From positions 1,617,001-1,681,000 of the forward strand of contig NZ_CP121650.1 of the NCBI RefSeq assembly GCF_029714405.1: a stretch of 64,000 nt of DNA. The letters run 5' to 3'. Source of the DNA: Bradyrhizobium sp. CB82 (GTDB lineage Bacteria; Pseudomonadota; Alphaproteobacteria; Rhizobiales; Xanthobacteraceae). Below the pieces are notes generated by a model that was not told the DNA's origin, made no database searches, and was given only the letters and a program-made list of their open reading frames with translations. A program made the translations under genes and the position numbers. Below, piece by piece: positions 26,679-35,299 of this stretch; the first letter of the stretch is position 1; each line of letters starts with the position of its first letter.

Positions 26679-26849
26679 TCAGAGGGGCTGCTGCATCGTA
26701 TCCTGCGACGGCGGCGGCGAGCCGCTCCACCGCCGCACCAGGATGTCCCTGACGATCATGATCGCGATCAGGACGAACAGCACCGATGTGATCAGGCTGC
26801 GCAGGCGCGGGCGGGCATCGCCGCTGGATGCGGCCGGGGTCTTCGCCAT
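26679..26849 (-). CDS. 56-residue membrane microprotein
   Basis: An open frame of 57 codons starts at ATG (26847-26849 on the complement), with GAGGGGAA five bases upstream overlapping the GNAT stop. The product begins MAKTPAASSGDARPRLR, has one hydrophobic helix (LITSVLFVLIAIMIV) and ends in a basic, Ser/Pro-rich tail (RRWSGSPPPSQDTMQQPL). The 10-base gap to the GNAT gene indicates co-translation. It is probably a single-pass inner-membrane protein of the polyamine unit. No family is recognised. Confidence 0.6.
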   Translation of the reverse strand: MAKTPAASSGDARPRLRSLITSVLFVLIAIMIVRDILVRRWSGSPPPSQDTMQQPL

Positions 26850-26859
26850 GACGTTCCCC

Positions 26860-27444
26860 TCAGGCCGCGTGGGCGTGCGGACGTGCTACCCGCCGTTTGG
26901 GCAGCATCGCGCCGGTCGCGACGATCATGCCGTTGGCGCCGTCCAGCGCACCGTCCTCGAATTCGAGACCGAGCAGCCGCTCGCGCTCGAACGGGCCGGG
27001 TAGCGAAAGCGCGCCGGTCTTTTCGGGCGAGAAGCCGAAGCGGGCGTAGTAGGGCGCGTCGCCGAGCAGGACCACGGCGGCATGCCCGCGCGCCCGGGCG
27101 GCGGCCAGCGCTTGATGCATCAGCGCGGCGCCGATCCCGAGCTCGCGGCAGGCAGGATCGACCGCAAGCGGTCCGAGGACGAGAGCGGCCCTGCCTCCGG
27201 CGCTGACGTGCCACAGCCGCACGGTTCCCACGAGCTTCCCCTCGCGCTCGGCAGCCAGCGCAAGGCCGGCGGCGGGAGCGCGTCCGTTGCGCAGGCGCTG
27301 GCAGGTGCGGCCATGGCGGTTCTCGCCAAAGCAGGCATCGAGCAGCGCTTCACGCGTCGCGACGTCGGCAGCACGCTCCGCACGGATCGCGAACGGAGCA
27401 GCTTTCGGGGTGGGGGCGACTTGTGGCTTCCGAAGAGCAGTCAT
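26860..27444 (-). CDS. GNAT N-acetyltransferase (YhbS-like)
   Basis: A 194-residue acetyltransferase with an N-terminal Pro/Ala-rich extension. Core features are VGTVRLWHVSAGGRAALVLG, the acetyl-CoA loop DPACRELGIGAALMHQAL and VLLGDAPYYARFGFSPE, the last typical of the YhbS group. It lies 127 bases downstream of ornithine decarboxylase, in the same direction, so a polyamine or amino-acid acetyltransferase role is plausible but not shown. The His/Arg-rich C-terminus (RRVARPHAHAA) is unusual. Confidence 0.85.
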   Translation of the reverse strand: MTALRKPQVAPTPKAAPFAIRAERAADVATREALLDACFGENRHGRTCQRLRNGRAPAAGLALAAEREGKLVGTVRLWHVSAGGRAALVLGPLAVDPACRELGIGAALMHQALAAARARGHAAVVLLGDAPYYARFGFSPEKTGALSLPGPFERERLLGLEFEDGALDGANGMIVATGAMLPKRRVARPHAHAA

Positions 27445-27571
27445 GACACGTCAGTCCTCGCTTGGAGCCTGAGGACATGCATCCGCAGCCAAGCGTCGTC
27501 AGAAATCGAAATGTCAGGGAGGGAGTCGGCGAGCCGGCTCCCGGTTCATCAGGCCTCGACGGCGAGGCGGA

Positions 27572-28714
27572 TCAGATGTGATAGGTCTTCAGCGGCGGGA
27601 TGCCGTTGAACGCTACCGACGAATAGGTCGACGTATAGGCCCCGGTCCCTTCGATCAGCACCTTGTCGCCGATCTCGAGCGTCACCGGGAGCGGATACGG
27701 GTTCTTCTCGTACAACACGTCGGCGGAATCGCAGGTCGGACCTGCGAGCACGCACGGCGTCATGTCCGCCCCGTCGTGCGGGGTGCGGATGGCGTAGCGG
27801 ATCGACTCGTCCATGGTCTCGGCGAGACCGCCGAATTTGCCGATGTCGAGATAAACCCAGCGCACCTCGTCCTCGTCGCTCTTCTTCGAGATGAGCACGA
27901 CCTCGGACTCGATCACCCCGGCGTTGCCCACCATGCCGCGGCCCGGCTCGATGATGGTCTCGGGGATCTGGTTGCCGAAGTGCTTGCGCAGCGCTCGGAA
28001 GATCGACCGGCCGTAGGTCACCACCGGCGGCACGTCCTTCAGGTACTTGGTCGGGAAACCCCCGCCCATGTTGACCATCGAGAGGTTGACGCCGCGCTCG
28101 GCGCAGTCGCGAAACACCTGCGAGGCCATCGCCAGCGCACGGTCCCAAGCCTTCACCTTGCGCTGCTGCGAGCCCACATGGAAGGAGATGCCGCACGGCT
28201 CCAGGCCCAGACGCTTGGCGAGGTCGAGCACTTCGACCGCCATCTCCGGGTCGCAGCCGAACTTGCGCGACAGCGGCCACTCGGCGCCGGCGCAGTCATA
28301 GAGGATGCGGCAGAACACCTTCGCAGCCGGCGCGGCACGGGCGACCTTCTCCACCTCGGCGGCGCAATCGACCGCGAACAGCCGAATGCCGAGTGCGAAG
28401 GCGCGCGCGATGTCGCGCTCCTTCTTGATCGTGTTGCCGAAGGAGATGCGGTCGGGCGTCGCGCCCGCGGCCAGCGCCATCTCGATCTCGGCGACGGTGG
28501 CAGTGTCGAAGCAGGAGCCCATGGAGGCGAGCAGCGCCAGCACTTCCGGAGCCGGGTTCGCCTTGACGGCATAGAACACGCGGCTGTCGGGCAGCGCCTT
28601 GGCGAAGCTCTGGTAGTTGTCGCGCACGACCTCGAGGTCGACGACGAGGCAGGGCTCGTTATCGAGACCTTCGGTACGGCGGTTGCGCAGAAATTCCCTG
28701 ATGCGATCGGTCAT
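27572..28714 (-). CDS. Ornithine/lysine decarboxylase, alanine-racemase fold
   Basis: A 380-residue fold-type III PLP decarboxylase that forms putrescine from ornithine (or cadaverine from lysine). The PLP lysine is Lys51 in VFYAVKANP. HVGSQQ, the phosphate-binding EPGRGMVG loop and the active-site GPTCDSADVL with its catalytic Cys match eukaryotic-type ODCs. I chose the ATG at 28714 (MTDRIREFL), with GGAGGG directly upstream; an upstream frame to 28792 overlaps the leader RNA. It supplies putrescine to the homospermidine synthase encoded downstream on the same strand. Confidence 0.95.
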   Translation of the reverse strand: MTDRIREFLRNRRTEGLDNEPCLVVDLEVVRDNYQSFAKALPDSRVFYAVKANPAPEVLALLASMGSCFDTATVAEIEMALAAGATPDRISFGNTIKKERDIARAFALGIRLFAVDCAAEVEKVARAAPAAKVFCRILYDCAGAEWPLSRKFGCDPEMAVEVLDLAKRLGLEPCGISFHVGSQQRKVKAWDRALAMASQVFRDCAERGVNLSMVNMGGGFPTKYLKDVPPVVTYGRSIFRALRKHFGNQIPETIIEPGRGMVGNAGVIESEVVLISKKSDEDEVRWVYLDIGKFGGLAETMDESIRYAIRTPHDGADMTPCVLAGPTCDSADVLYEKNPYPLPVTLEIGDKVLIEGTGAYTSTYSSVAFNGIPPLKTYHI

Positions 28715-28839
28715 AGCACCCTCCAAACGGCCCTTTGCGACAAGGACCCGTTCAAAATGTTCTTGGCCGTAAGCGCTTAGGCGATGCCGCACGATGGAGA
28801 CGCGACAAAGCCAGAGAACTCAGACCAGTTGTGCTGCCG

Positions 28840-29070
28840 TGGATTGGTTGGGAATTTTCCCGCCCGCTCACCTGGCAATGAAGGACAAGCCTTTTCAGTA
28901 GCCCGCGCCGGCGTTGGAATGCCGGTAGAGACCAAAAAAGCCCGATCCGTCGTTGCTTTAAGTCGCGTCCCCCGTTGAGAGCGGGGTGCGCCGGTTCGCC
29001 TCCGGCTGCCAGTCACGGTTGCAAAGAGCAAAGTCACCTTCGACAAGGCATCTCTTTGAGAGAGATGCTG
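28840..29070 (-). promoter_or_regulatory. speF-like structured leader RNA of the decarboxylase gene
   Basis: The long untranslated stretch upstream of the decarboxylase holds a chain of hairpins: GCATCTCT/AGAGATGC (29048-29068), CCCCG/CGGGG (28970-28986) and CCGGC/GCCGG (28908-28925), with an unpaired GGCTACTGAAAAGGCTTGTC (minus strand) after the last. Place, length and these blocks agree with the speF motif known upstream of alphaproteobacterial ornithine decarboxylase genes. The match is from memory of the family, not from a covariance search. It would control the whole polyamine unit in cis. Confidence 0.6.
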
Positions 29071-29375
29071 GGCGGTTCGGGTTTGCATCAGTCTCTCGAC
29101 TTCCGCGCTTCCGAAGAGCCCCTCGGCTTCTTCACCCCTTGGCGGCTGTCCGGCCTCTTGTCCGGATACCTACCGACTGACACACGACCACAGGCACGTG
29201 CGAAATTGGGCAATTCCGCACATAAGCGTTTTGACTCTGCTTCGCAAGAATTTTTTTAGGCTGGCGACAAAATTGCCTAACGCCTGCTTGCGCTGTGTGC
29301 GCGAGCGACGCTCGAAGATGAACGGCTGTTAAGTTTGCGCGACCTTGCGAGCGTGTGTTGCTCGCGCGCGTCGCC
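29071..29375. other. Intergenic region upstream of the speF-like leader
   Basis: No gene is supported. The AT-rich part near 29200-29285 probably contains the decarboxylase promoter for the minus strand and includes TTAGGC/GCCTAA arms at 29255-29276. Short open frames across it have poor codon use. Confidence 0.4.
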
Positions 29376-29630
29376 TCACGCGCGTTTGGTGAACGGCTCG
29401 ACGCGTTGAGCCGCGCGGATGAACGCGGTCATGACGAGCACGCCGAGCGTGAACAGCACGGCCTGCACGATGTGCGCGCCGGTGTCGTCGAGTCCGAACA
29501 GAATGGCGAGCGCCCAGCCGCCGGCAAACGCCGCGCCGAACACCTCGGCGCCGATCAGGATCGCGGCGCTGATGACGGTAATGACACTCCGCCAGACGAT
29601 CTGGCGGGAGGAGGAGGCAGGCGCGTTCAT
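29376..29630 (-). CDS. Small two-helix membrane protein
   Basis: The 84-residue product (start MNAPASSSRQIVWR) has two hydrophobic helices, SVITVISAAILIGAEVFGAA running into AFAGGWALAILFG, and IVQAVLFTLGVLVMTAFIRA. It ends in a basic tail (RVEPFTKRA). It is divergent from the M3 peptidase gene, with 135 bases between starts. No family is recognised. The longer frame to 29762 would invade the peptidase promoter and is less likely. Confidence 0.55.
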   Translation of the reverse strand: MNAPASSSRQIVWRSVITVISAAILIGAEVFGAAFAGGWALAILFGLDDTGAHIVQAVLFTLGVLVMTAFIRAAQRVEPFTKRA

Positions 29631-29765
29631 GGGGCTCGATCCCTGGTCTTTGAGGGGCGCAATCTCCCCGAAAAGGCGGCCGGTAGCAAGCGCAAATGGC
29701 CCAAAAAAGGCCCATCGCGTGCTATAGCTGGCCTCAACGAACGAGCTCAAAAATCGGGACAAACG

Positions 29766-31856
29766 ATGTCAGAAACCCGCCAGACTACGGATGCTCCGCC
29801 GGCCGAGACGAACCCGCTGTTGCAGGCCTGGGTGACGCCATTTGCGACCCCGCCATTCGATGCGATCAGCCCGGAGCACTTCCTGCCGGCCTTCGAGCAG
29901 GCCTTCGCCGACCACTCGGCCGAGATCGCCGCGATCGTCCACGATCCGGCGACGCCCGACTTCGCCAACACCATCACGGCGCTGGAGCGCTCCGGCAAGC
30001 TGCTGACGAAGGTCGCAGCGGTGTTCTACGACCTGGTCTCGGCGCACTCCAATCCGGCGATCCTCGAGATCGACAAGGAGGTCTCCTTGCGGATGGCGCG
30101 GCACTGGAATCCGATCATGATGAATGCGGTGCTGTTCGGCCGCATCGCCCAGCTCCACGAGAACCGCGCCGCGCTCAAGCTGACGCCCGAGCAGCTCCGG
30201 CTGCTTGAGCGCACCTACACCCGCTTCCACCGCGCCGGCGCCGGGCTCTCCGAGGACGCCAAGGCGCGGATGGCCGAGATCAACGAGAAGCTCGCCCAGC
30301 TCGGCACCACTTTCAGCCACCATCTGCTCGGCGACGAGCAGGAATGGTTCATGGAGCTCGGCGAGGACGACCGCCAGGGCCTGCCCGAGAGCTTCGTTGC
30401 GGCCGCCAAGGCTGCGGCAGAAGATCGCGGCATGGCTGGCAAGGCCATCGTCACCCTGTCGCGCTCCTCGGTCGAGCCGTTCCTGAAGGGCTCGGCGAGG
30501 CGCGACCTGCGCGAGAAGGTCTACAAGGCCTTCACGGCACGCGGTGACAACGGCAACGCCAACGACAACAACGAGGCCATCGTCGAGATCCTGAAGCTGC
30601 GCGAGGAGAGCGCCAAGCTGCTGGGCTATCCGACCTTCGCCGCCTATCGGCTCGAGGACTCCATGGCCAAGACGCCGGATGCGGTGCGAGGCCTCCTGGA
30701 GCGGGTCTGGAAGCCGGCCCGCGCCCGCGCGCTCGCCGATCGCGACGAGATGCAGGCGCTGATCACGGAGGAAGGCGGCAATTTCCAGCTCGCGCCCTGG
30801 GACTGGCGCTACTACGCCGAAAAGCTGCGCCTTCAGCGCGCCAATTTCGACGACGCCGCGATCAAGCCATATTTGACGCTGGACCACATGATCGCGGCGG
30901 CCTTCGACTGCGCCACGCGGCTGTTCGGCATCACCTTCGAGGAGCGCAAGGACGTCCCGGCCTGGCATCCGGATGTCCGGGTCTGGGAGGTGAAGGGCCC
31001 GGACGGCAAGCACAAGGCGCTGTTCTACGGCGACTACTATGCCCGGCCGTCAAAGCGCTCCGGCGCCTGGATGACCTCACTGCGCGACCAGCAGAAGCTC
31101 GATGGCGAAATCGCGCCCCTGATCATCAACGTCTGCAACTTTGCCAAAGGTGCGGGCGGTGAGCCCTCGCTGCTGTCGCCGGACGATGCTCGCACCCTGT
31201 TCCACGAGTTCGGCCACGGCCTTCATGGCATGCTCTCCAACGTGACCTATCCGTCGCTGTCGGGCACCTCCGTGTTCACCGACTTCGTCGAGCTGCCCTC
31301 GCAGCTCTATGAGCACTGGCAGGAGCGGCCCGAGGTGCTCCAGCAGTTCGCCCGCCACTATCAGACCGGCGAGCCGCTGCCTGACGACCTGCTCCAGCGC
31401 TTCCTCGCGGCGCGCAAGTTCAACCAGGGCTTTGCCACCGTCGAATTCGTATCCTCGGCGCTCGTCGATCTCGAATTCCACACCCAGCCGGCCGCAGCCG
31501 CGCAGGATGTTCGCGCCTTCGAGAAAGCGGAGCTCGAGAAGATCGGCATGCCCGAGGAGATCGCGATGCGCCATCGGCCCACGCAATTCGGCCATATCTT
31601 CTCCGGCGACCACTATGCGGCGGGCTATTACAGCTACATGTGGTCGGAAGTGATGGACGCCGACGCCTTCGGCGCCTTCGAGGAGGCCGGCAACATCTTC
31701 GATCCTGATGTCGCCAGGCGCCTGCACGATGACATCTACTCCACCGGCGGATCGGTCGATCCGCAGGCCGCCTACGAGGCCTTCCGCGGCCGGCCGCCGG
31801 AGCCGGATGCACTTCTGCGCCGCCGCGGTCTGCTCGACGCCGCGAAGGCGGCCTGA
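29766..31856 (+). CDS. M3-family zinc oligopeptidase (PrlC/Dcp-like)
   Basis: The 696-residue metallopeptidase carries FHEFGHGLHGML near residue 479, the HExGH zinc motif of the M3 family, with the third ligand Glu expected in the TDFVELPSQLYEHW helix. The large N-terminal helical channel-forming domain begins at NPLLQAWVTPF. It degrades short peptides in the cytoplasm. Length and ends suit PrlC/Dcp rather than PepF. I chose the ATG at 29766 (MSETRQTTDA); an upstream open frame is noncoding. It overlaps the DUF1007 ATG by one base. Confidence 0.95.
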   Translation: MSETRQTTDAPPAETNPLLQAWVTPFATPPFDAISPEHFLPAFEQAFADHSAEIAAIVHDPATPDFANTITALERSGKLLTKVAAVFYDLVSAHSNPAILEIDKEVSLRMARHWNPIMMNAVLFGRIAQLHENRAALKLTPEQLRLLERTYTRFHRAGAGLSEDAKARMAEINEKLAQLGTTFSHHLLGDEQEWFMELGEDDRQGLPESFVAAAKAAAEDRGMAGKAIVTLSRSSVEPFLKGSARRDLREKVYKAFTARGDNGNANDNNEAIVEILKLREESAKLLGYPTFAAYRLEDSMAKTPDAVRGLLERVWKPARARALADRDEMQALITEEGGNFQLAPWDWRYYAEKLRLQRANFDDAAIKPYLTLDHMIAAAFDCATRLFGITFEERKDVPAWHPDVRVWEVKGPDGKHKALFYGDYYARPSKRSGAWMTSLRDQQKLDGEIAPLIINVCNFAKGAGGEPSLLSPDDARTLFHEFGHGLHGMLSNVTYPSLSGTSVFTDFVELPSQLYEHWQERPEVLQQFARHYQTGEPLPDDLLQRFLAARKFNQGFATVEFVSSALVDLEFHTQPAAAAQDVRAFEKAELEKIGMPEEIAMRHRPTQFGHIFSGDHYAAGYYSYMWSEVMDADAFGAFEEAGNIFDPDVARRLHDDIYSTGGSVDPQAAYEAFRGRPPEPDALLRRRGLLDAAKAA

Positions 31857-32494
31857 TGGGCATGCGCGCCCTGTTCGGATGGCTGCTCGCCGCCGGCCTC
31901 TCGCTTGCGGCGGGCGAAGTGCAGGCGCACCCGCATGTCTGGATCACCGCGACCAGCGAGTTGATCTACGCGGAGGACGGCTCGATCACCGGCGTCCGCC
32001 ACGCCTGGACCTTCGACGACATGTTCTCGGCCTATGCGACCCAGGGGCTCGAGGGCAAGACCAAGGGCAGCTACACGCGTGAGGAGCTGGCTCCGCTCGC
32101 CCAGACCAACGTCGAATCGCTGAAGGAATATGCCTACTTCACCTTCGCCAAGGCCGACGGCAAGAAGGAGCGCTTCAATGAGCCGATCGACTATTTCCTC
32201 GACTACAAGGACCAGGTGCTGACCCTGCACTTTACGCTGCCGCTGAAGGCGCCGCTGAAGCCGAGGCAGCTGGTGCTGGAAGTGTTCGACCGCTCCTTCT
32301 TCATCGACTTCCAGATGGCCAAGGACAACCCGGTCAAGCTGGTCGGGGCGCCGGCCGGCTGCCAGATGAAGCTGGAGCGGCCAAATGACGGCACCGCGAG
32401 CGCCCAGAAGCTCAACGAACAGACCTTCATGAATGGCGAGAACTCGAACTTCGGCATGATGTTCGCCAACAAGATCACCGTGGATTGCCCGTGA
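31856..32494 (+). CDS. DUF1007 secreted protein (Ni/Co transporter partner)
   Basis: This 212-residue protein has a signal peptide (LFGWLLAAGLSLAAGEVQA), and the mature N-terminus is HPHVWI, a possible metal-binding start after cleavage. Conserved DUF1007 segments are GVRHAWTFDDMFSAYATQGL, FTFAKADGKKERFNEPIDYF and EVFDRSFFIDFQMA. DUF1007 genes are usually adjacent to RcnA/NicO-type transporters, as here, so it probably binds nickel or cobalt in the periplasm. Start and stop overlap both neighbours. Confidence 0.85.
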   Translation: MGMRALFGWLLAAGLSLAAGEVQAHPHVWITATSELIYAEDGSITGVRHAWTFDDMFSAYATQGLEGKTKGSYTREELAPLAQTNVESLKEYAYFTFAKADGKKERFNEPIDYFLDYKDQVLTLHFTLPLKAPLKPRQLVLEVFDRSFFIDFQMAKDNPVKLVGAPAGCQMKLERPNDGTASAQKLNEQTFMNGENSNFGMMFANKITVDCP

Positions 32495-33615
32495 CCTCTC
32501 TGCTTCGTTCTCCGCTTGCGCGGGGGCTTGCAACCGGCGCGGCCGTTCTTGTCGCCGCTTGGGCCGTCGATGCCGCGCTTCACGATCTCCTGGCGCAAAA
32601 CCCGTTCGGCGCGCCGCGCCCTGCGGCCGAGCCGGAGGCTGGCGGCATCGTCGGCTGGCTGCTGGCCAAGCAGTCGGAGTTTTACCGCGAGATGTCGGCG
32701 ACCATCCGCGCCGCGAAGTCCGACGGTTCGGCGGTGTGGACCCTGCTCGCGATCTCCTTCCTCTACGGCATCTTCCATGCCGCCGGCCCCGGTCATGGCA
32801 AGGCGGTGATCTCGTCCTACCTCGTCGCCAATCAGGAAACGGCACGGCGCGGCATCGTGTTGTCCTTTGCCTCGGCGCTGATGCAGTCGCTGGTCGCAGT
32901 CCTCATCGTCGGCATCGCGGCCTGGGCGCTGAATGCGACGGCCAGGACCATGTGCAGCGCCGAGAAGGTGATCGAGATCGCCAGCTACGCCCTGATCGCG
33001 GCGTTCGGGTTGCGCCTCGTCTGGGTCAAGGGCGGCGCCTTCATCCGAGCGCTCCAGGCCTCCCAGCCCGTGCCTGCGATCGCCGGCGTGCCGCATCGCC
33101 ACGATCACGGCCACCATCACCATCATCACGACGAGCATGATCATGGTCACGATCACCATGACCACCACCATGGCCATGACCATCACGGCCACGCTCATGC
33201 CCACGCGCACGACCACGTTCATGACGAGCATTGCGGCCATTCCCACGGTCCCGCGCCGAGCGAGCTTGCCGGCCCCGGCGGCTGGCGGCGCGGGCTGGCC
33301 GCGATCCTCACCGTCGGCATCCGCCCCTGCTCGGGCGCGATCCTGGTCCTGGTGTTCGCGCTCGCGCAGGGCCTGTTCTGGGCCGGCATTGCCGCGACCT
33401 TCCTGATGGGTCTCGGCACCGCGATCACGGTTGCGACCATCGCGGTCATCGCCGTCTCCGCCAAGGACGTCGCCCGGCGCCTGAGCGCAGGCCGCGACGG
33501 CGGTGGCGCGCTCGTCATGCGCGGCATCGAATTCGCCGCTGCCGGCCTGGTGCTGCTGTTCGGCGCAGGCCTGCTGTTCGGCTACCTCGCCGCCGAACGC
33601 ACGACGTGTTTTTGA
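32491..33615 (+). CDS. Nickel/cobalt transporter with His-rich loop (NicO/RcnA type)
   Basis: A 374-residue membrane protein with six or so helices. The family motif FLYGIFHAAGPGHGKAVISS (HAxGPGHGK) lies near residue 90, and GIRPCSGAILVLVFALAQG is the second signature. A very long His/Asp tract (about residues 200-250) occupies the central cytoplasmic loop. Family members export or import Ni(II) and Co(II); the direction cannot be told here. The GTG at 32491 overlaps the DUF1007 stop (GTGA). A TTG at 32485 is a less likely start. No metal-responsive repressor gene lies nearby. Confidence 0.9.
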   Translation: MTSLLRSPLARGLATGAAVLVAAWAVDAALHDLLAQNPFGAPRPAAEPEAGGIVGWLLAKQSEFYREMSATIRAAKSDGSAVWTLLAISFLYGIFHAAGPGHGKAVISSYLVANQETARRGIVLSFASALMQSLVAVLIVGIAAWALNATARTMCSAEKVIEIASYALIAAFGLRLVWVKGGAFIRALQASQPVPAIAGVPHRHDHGHHHHHHDEHDHGHDHHDHHHGHDHHGHAHAHAHDHVHDEHCGHSHGPAPSELAGPGGWRRGLAAILTVGIRPCSGAILVLVFALAQGLFWAGIAATFLMGLGTAITVATIAVIAVSAKDVARRLSAGRDGGGALVMRGIEFAAAGLVLLFGAGLLFGYLAAERTTCF

Positions 33616-33625
33616 GTGAAGCTTT

Positions 33626-33756
33626 CGTGCCCCGGACGCAGCGCAGCGTCTCTTCGACGATGCGCTGCAGAGCCGGGGCCCATGTCTCCGCGTTGGCTTT
33701 CTTGGTCCCGGCTCTGCGGAGCAGCGCAAGAGCGCTGCACCGCGTCCGGGACACGG
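33626..33756. repeat. Interspersed palindromic repeat, family C copy 2
   Basis: CGTGCCCCGGACGCAGCGCA and GCACCGCGTCCGGGACACG are inverted arms. GCTGCAGAGCCGGG and CCCGGCTCTGCGGAGC pair inside. It is similar to 16056-16222 and lies between two convergent genes. Confidence 0.75.
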
Positions 33757-33768
33757 CAGAGAGAAACC

Positions 33769-34167
33769 TCACACCGGCAGAAACCGCTTCAAGGCGGGCA
33801 TGAAGAAGATCGCGACGTTGATCGCAAAACCGATGCTCCAGAGGATGGAGCGCAGCGTCGGGCGGTTGCCGAGATAGGTGAAGACGTAGGCGATCCGCAC
33901 GATCAGGAAGAGCGCGGCGAGTTCGTCGACCAGGCGCTGCGGGGAGTCGCGGAATTCGGCGAGCAGCACGGCAATCGCGAAGAACGGGAAGGTCTCGATG
34001 CCGTTCTGGTGCGCGCCCAGTACGCGTTGGGAGATGGCATCCTCATAGAAGGCCGGGTCGCGCGGCTTCGAATTGTCGAAACGGCCGAACCTGATCCACT
34101 TGATCGAGGCGATCGTCGCCAGATAGAGCAGCAGCGCTCCAAATACGCACCATTCCGCGAGCGTCAT
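33769..34167 (-). CDS. MAPEG-family membrane protein
   Basis: A 132-residue protein with four helices and the MAPEG layout: MTLAEWCVFGALLLYLATIA, polar loop with RDPAFYEDAISQRVLGAHQN, then GIETFPFFAIAVLLAEF, and VRIAYVFTYLGNRPTLRSIL. The family includes glutathione-dependent membrane transferases and peroxidases, but bacterial members of this type have no assigned substrate. I chose the ATG at 34167; a longer start adds MQGEGT. It diverges from hemH with 84 bases between. Confidence 0.85.
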   Translation of the reverse strand: MTLAEWCVFGALLLYLATIASIKWIRFGRFDNSKPRDPAFYEDAISQRVLGAHQNGIETFPFFAIAVLLAEFRDSPQRLVDELAALFLIVRIAYVFTYLGNRPTLRSILWSIGFAINVAIFFMPALKRFLPV

Positions 34168-34251
34168 GGTTCCTTCCCCTTGCACCCCGAAACCCTAGCG
34201 AAGTCGGCCCAATCTTGACAAGTTCGGCCCAACGCGCGAACCCGTTGGGCC

Positions 34252-35289
34252 ATGACGCGCGTTCTCCCGATCGACATATCGAAGGCCACCGCAGCGCCTC
34301 GCGCCTCGCGTGTCGGCGTGCTGCTCGTCAATCTCGGGACGCCCGACACCGCCGATGCCCCGGGCGTGCGCGTCTATCTCAAGGAATTCCTGAGCGATGC
34401 CCGCGTCATCGAGGACCAGGGCCTGGTCTGGCAGTTCGTGCTGAACGGCATCATCCTGCGAAAGCGCCCGCGCACCAAGGCGCTCGACTACCAAAAGATC
34501 TGGAACACCGAGAAGAACGAGTCGCCGCTCAAGACCATTACCCGCTCGCAGGCCGAGAAGCTCGCCGCCGCGCTCGCCGACCGCGCGCATGTCGTGGTGG
34601 ACTGGGCGATGCGTTACGGCAATCCGTCGATCAGGTCCGGCATCGAGGCGCTGATCGCGCAAGGCTGTGACCGGATCCTAGCGGTGCCGCTCTATCCGCA
34701 ATATTCGGCATCGACCTCAGCGACCGTCTGCGACGAGGTGTTTCGCGTGCTGGCCCGCCTGCGCGCCCAGCCGACGCTGCGGGTGAGCCCGCCCTATTAC
34801 GAGGACGAGGCCTACATCGAGGCGCTCGCGACCTCGATCGAGGCGAGCCTGGCGAGCCTGCCGTTCAAGCCGGAGCTGATCGTCGCCTCTTTCCACGGCA
34901 TGCCGAAATCCTATGTCGAGCAGGGCGATCCCTATCAGAGCCACTGCATGGCGACGACCGAGGCGCTGCGCCGGCGACTCGGTATGGACGGCTCAAAGCT
35001 GCTGCTCACCTTCCAGTCGCGCTTCGGCAATGATGAATGGCTCCAGCCCTATACGGATGCGACCATGAAGCGCCTGGCGCAGGAGGGGGTGCGCCGCATC
35101 GCGGTGGTGACGCCGGGCTTTGCCGCCGACTGCCTGGAGACGTTGGAAGAGATTGCGCGGGAGAATGACGAGATCTTCCGGCACAATGGCGGCGAGGCGT
35201 TTGCCGCAATCCCCTGCCTCAACGACAGCGAGCCCGGCATGGACGTGATCCGCACCCTGGTGCTGCGTGAGCTGCAGGGCTGGATCTGA
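34252..35289 (+). CDS. hemH: Ferrochelatase
   Basis: The 345-residue enzyme inserts ferrous iron into protoporphyrin IX in the last step of haem synthesis. It shows GVLLVNLGTPDTADAPGVRV at the N-terminus, VDWAMRYGNPSI, VPLYPQYSASTSATVCDEVF and the iron-site FHGMPKSYVEQGDPYQSHC, then LTFQSRFGNDEWLQPYTD and VVTPGFAADCLETLEEI. All are canonical, and length is normal. Cytoplasmic or peripheral on the inner membrane. A lipoprotein-like substrate-binding gene follows 10 bases after its stop. Confidence 0.97.
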   Translation: MTRVLPIDISKATAAPRASRVGVLLVNLGTPDTADAPGVRVYLKEFLSDARVIEDQGLVWQFVLNGIILRKRPRTKALDYQKIWNTEKNESPLKTITRSQAEKLAAALADRAHVVVDWAMRYGNPSIRSGIEALIAQGCDRILAVPLYPQYSASTSATVCDEVFRVLARLRAQPTLRVSPPYYEDEAYIEALATSIEASLASLPFKPELIVASFHGMPKSYVEQGDPYQSHCMATTEALRRRLGMDGSKLLLTFQSRFGNDEWLQPYTDATMKRLAQEGVRRIAVVTPGFAADCLETLEEIARENDEIFRHNGGEAFAAIPCLNDSEPGMDVIRTLVLRELQGWI

Positions 35290-35299
35290 GGGACGCTCG

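Noticed and set aside
28777..29088. Independent 103-residue protein upstream of the decarboxylase
   Set aside because: The composition is Arg/Thr-rich with no family, and it covers the structured leader. A short leader peptide within it cannot be excluded.
29250..29282. Terminator (TTAGGC/GCCTAA arms near a T run)
   Set aside because: The T run lies before the stem on the plus strand and becomes A on the minus strand, so neither direction gives a terminator.
33093..33245. Tandem repeat or CRISPR-like array because of repeated CATGACCATCAC units
   Set aside because: The repetition is the codon pattern of the His/Asp loop of the Ni/Co transporter, in frame and without spacers.
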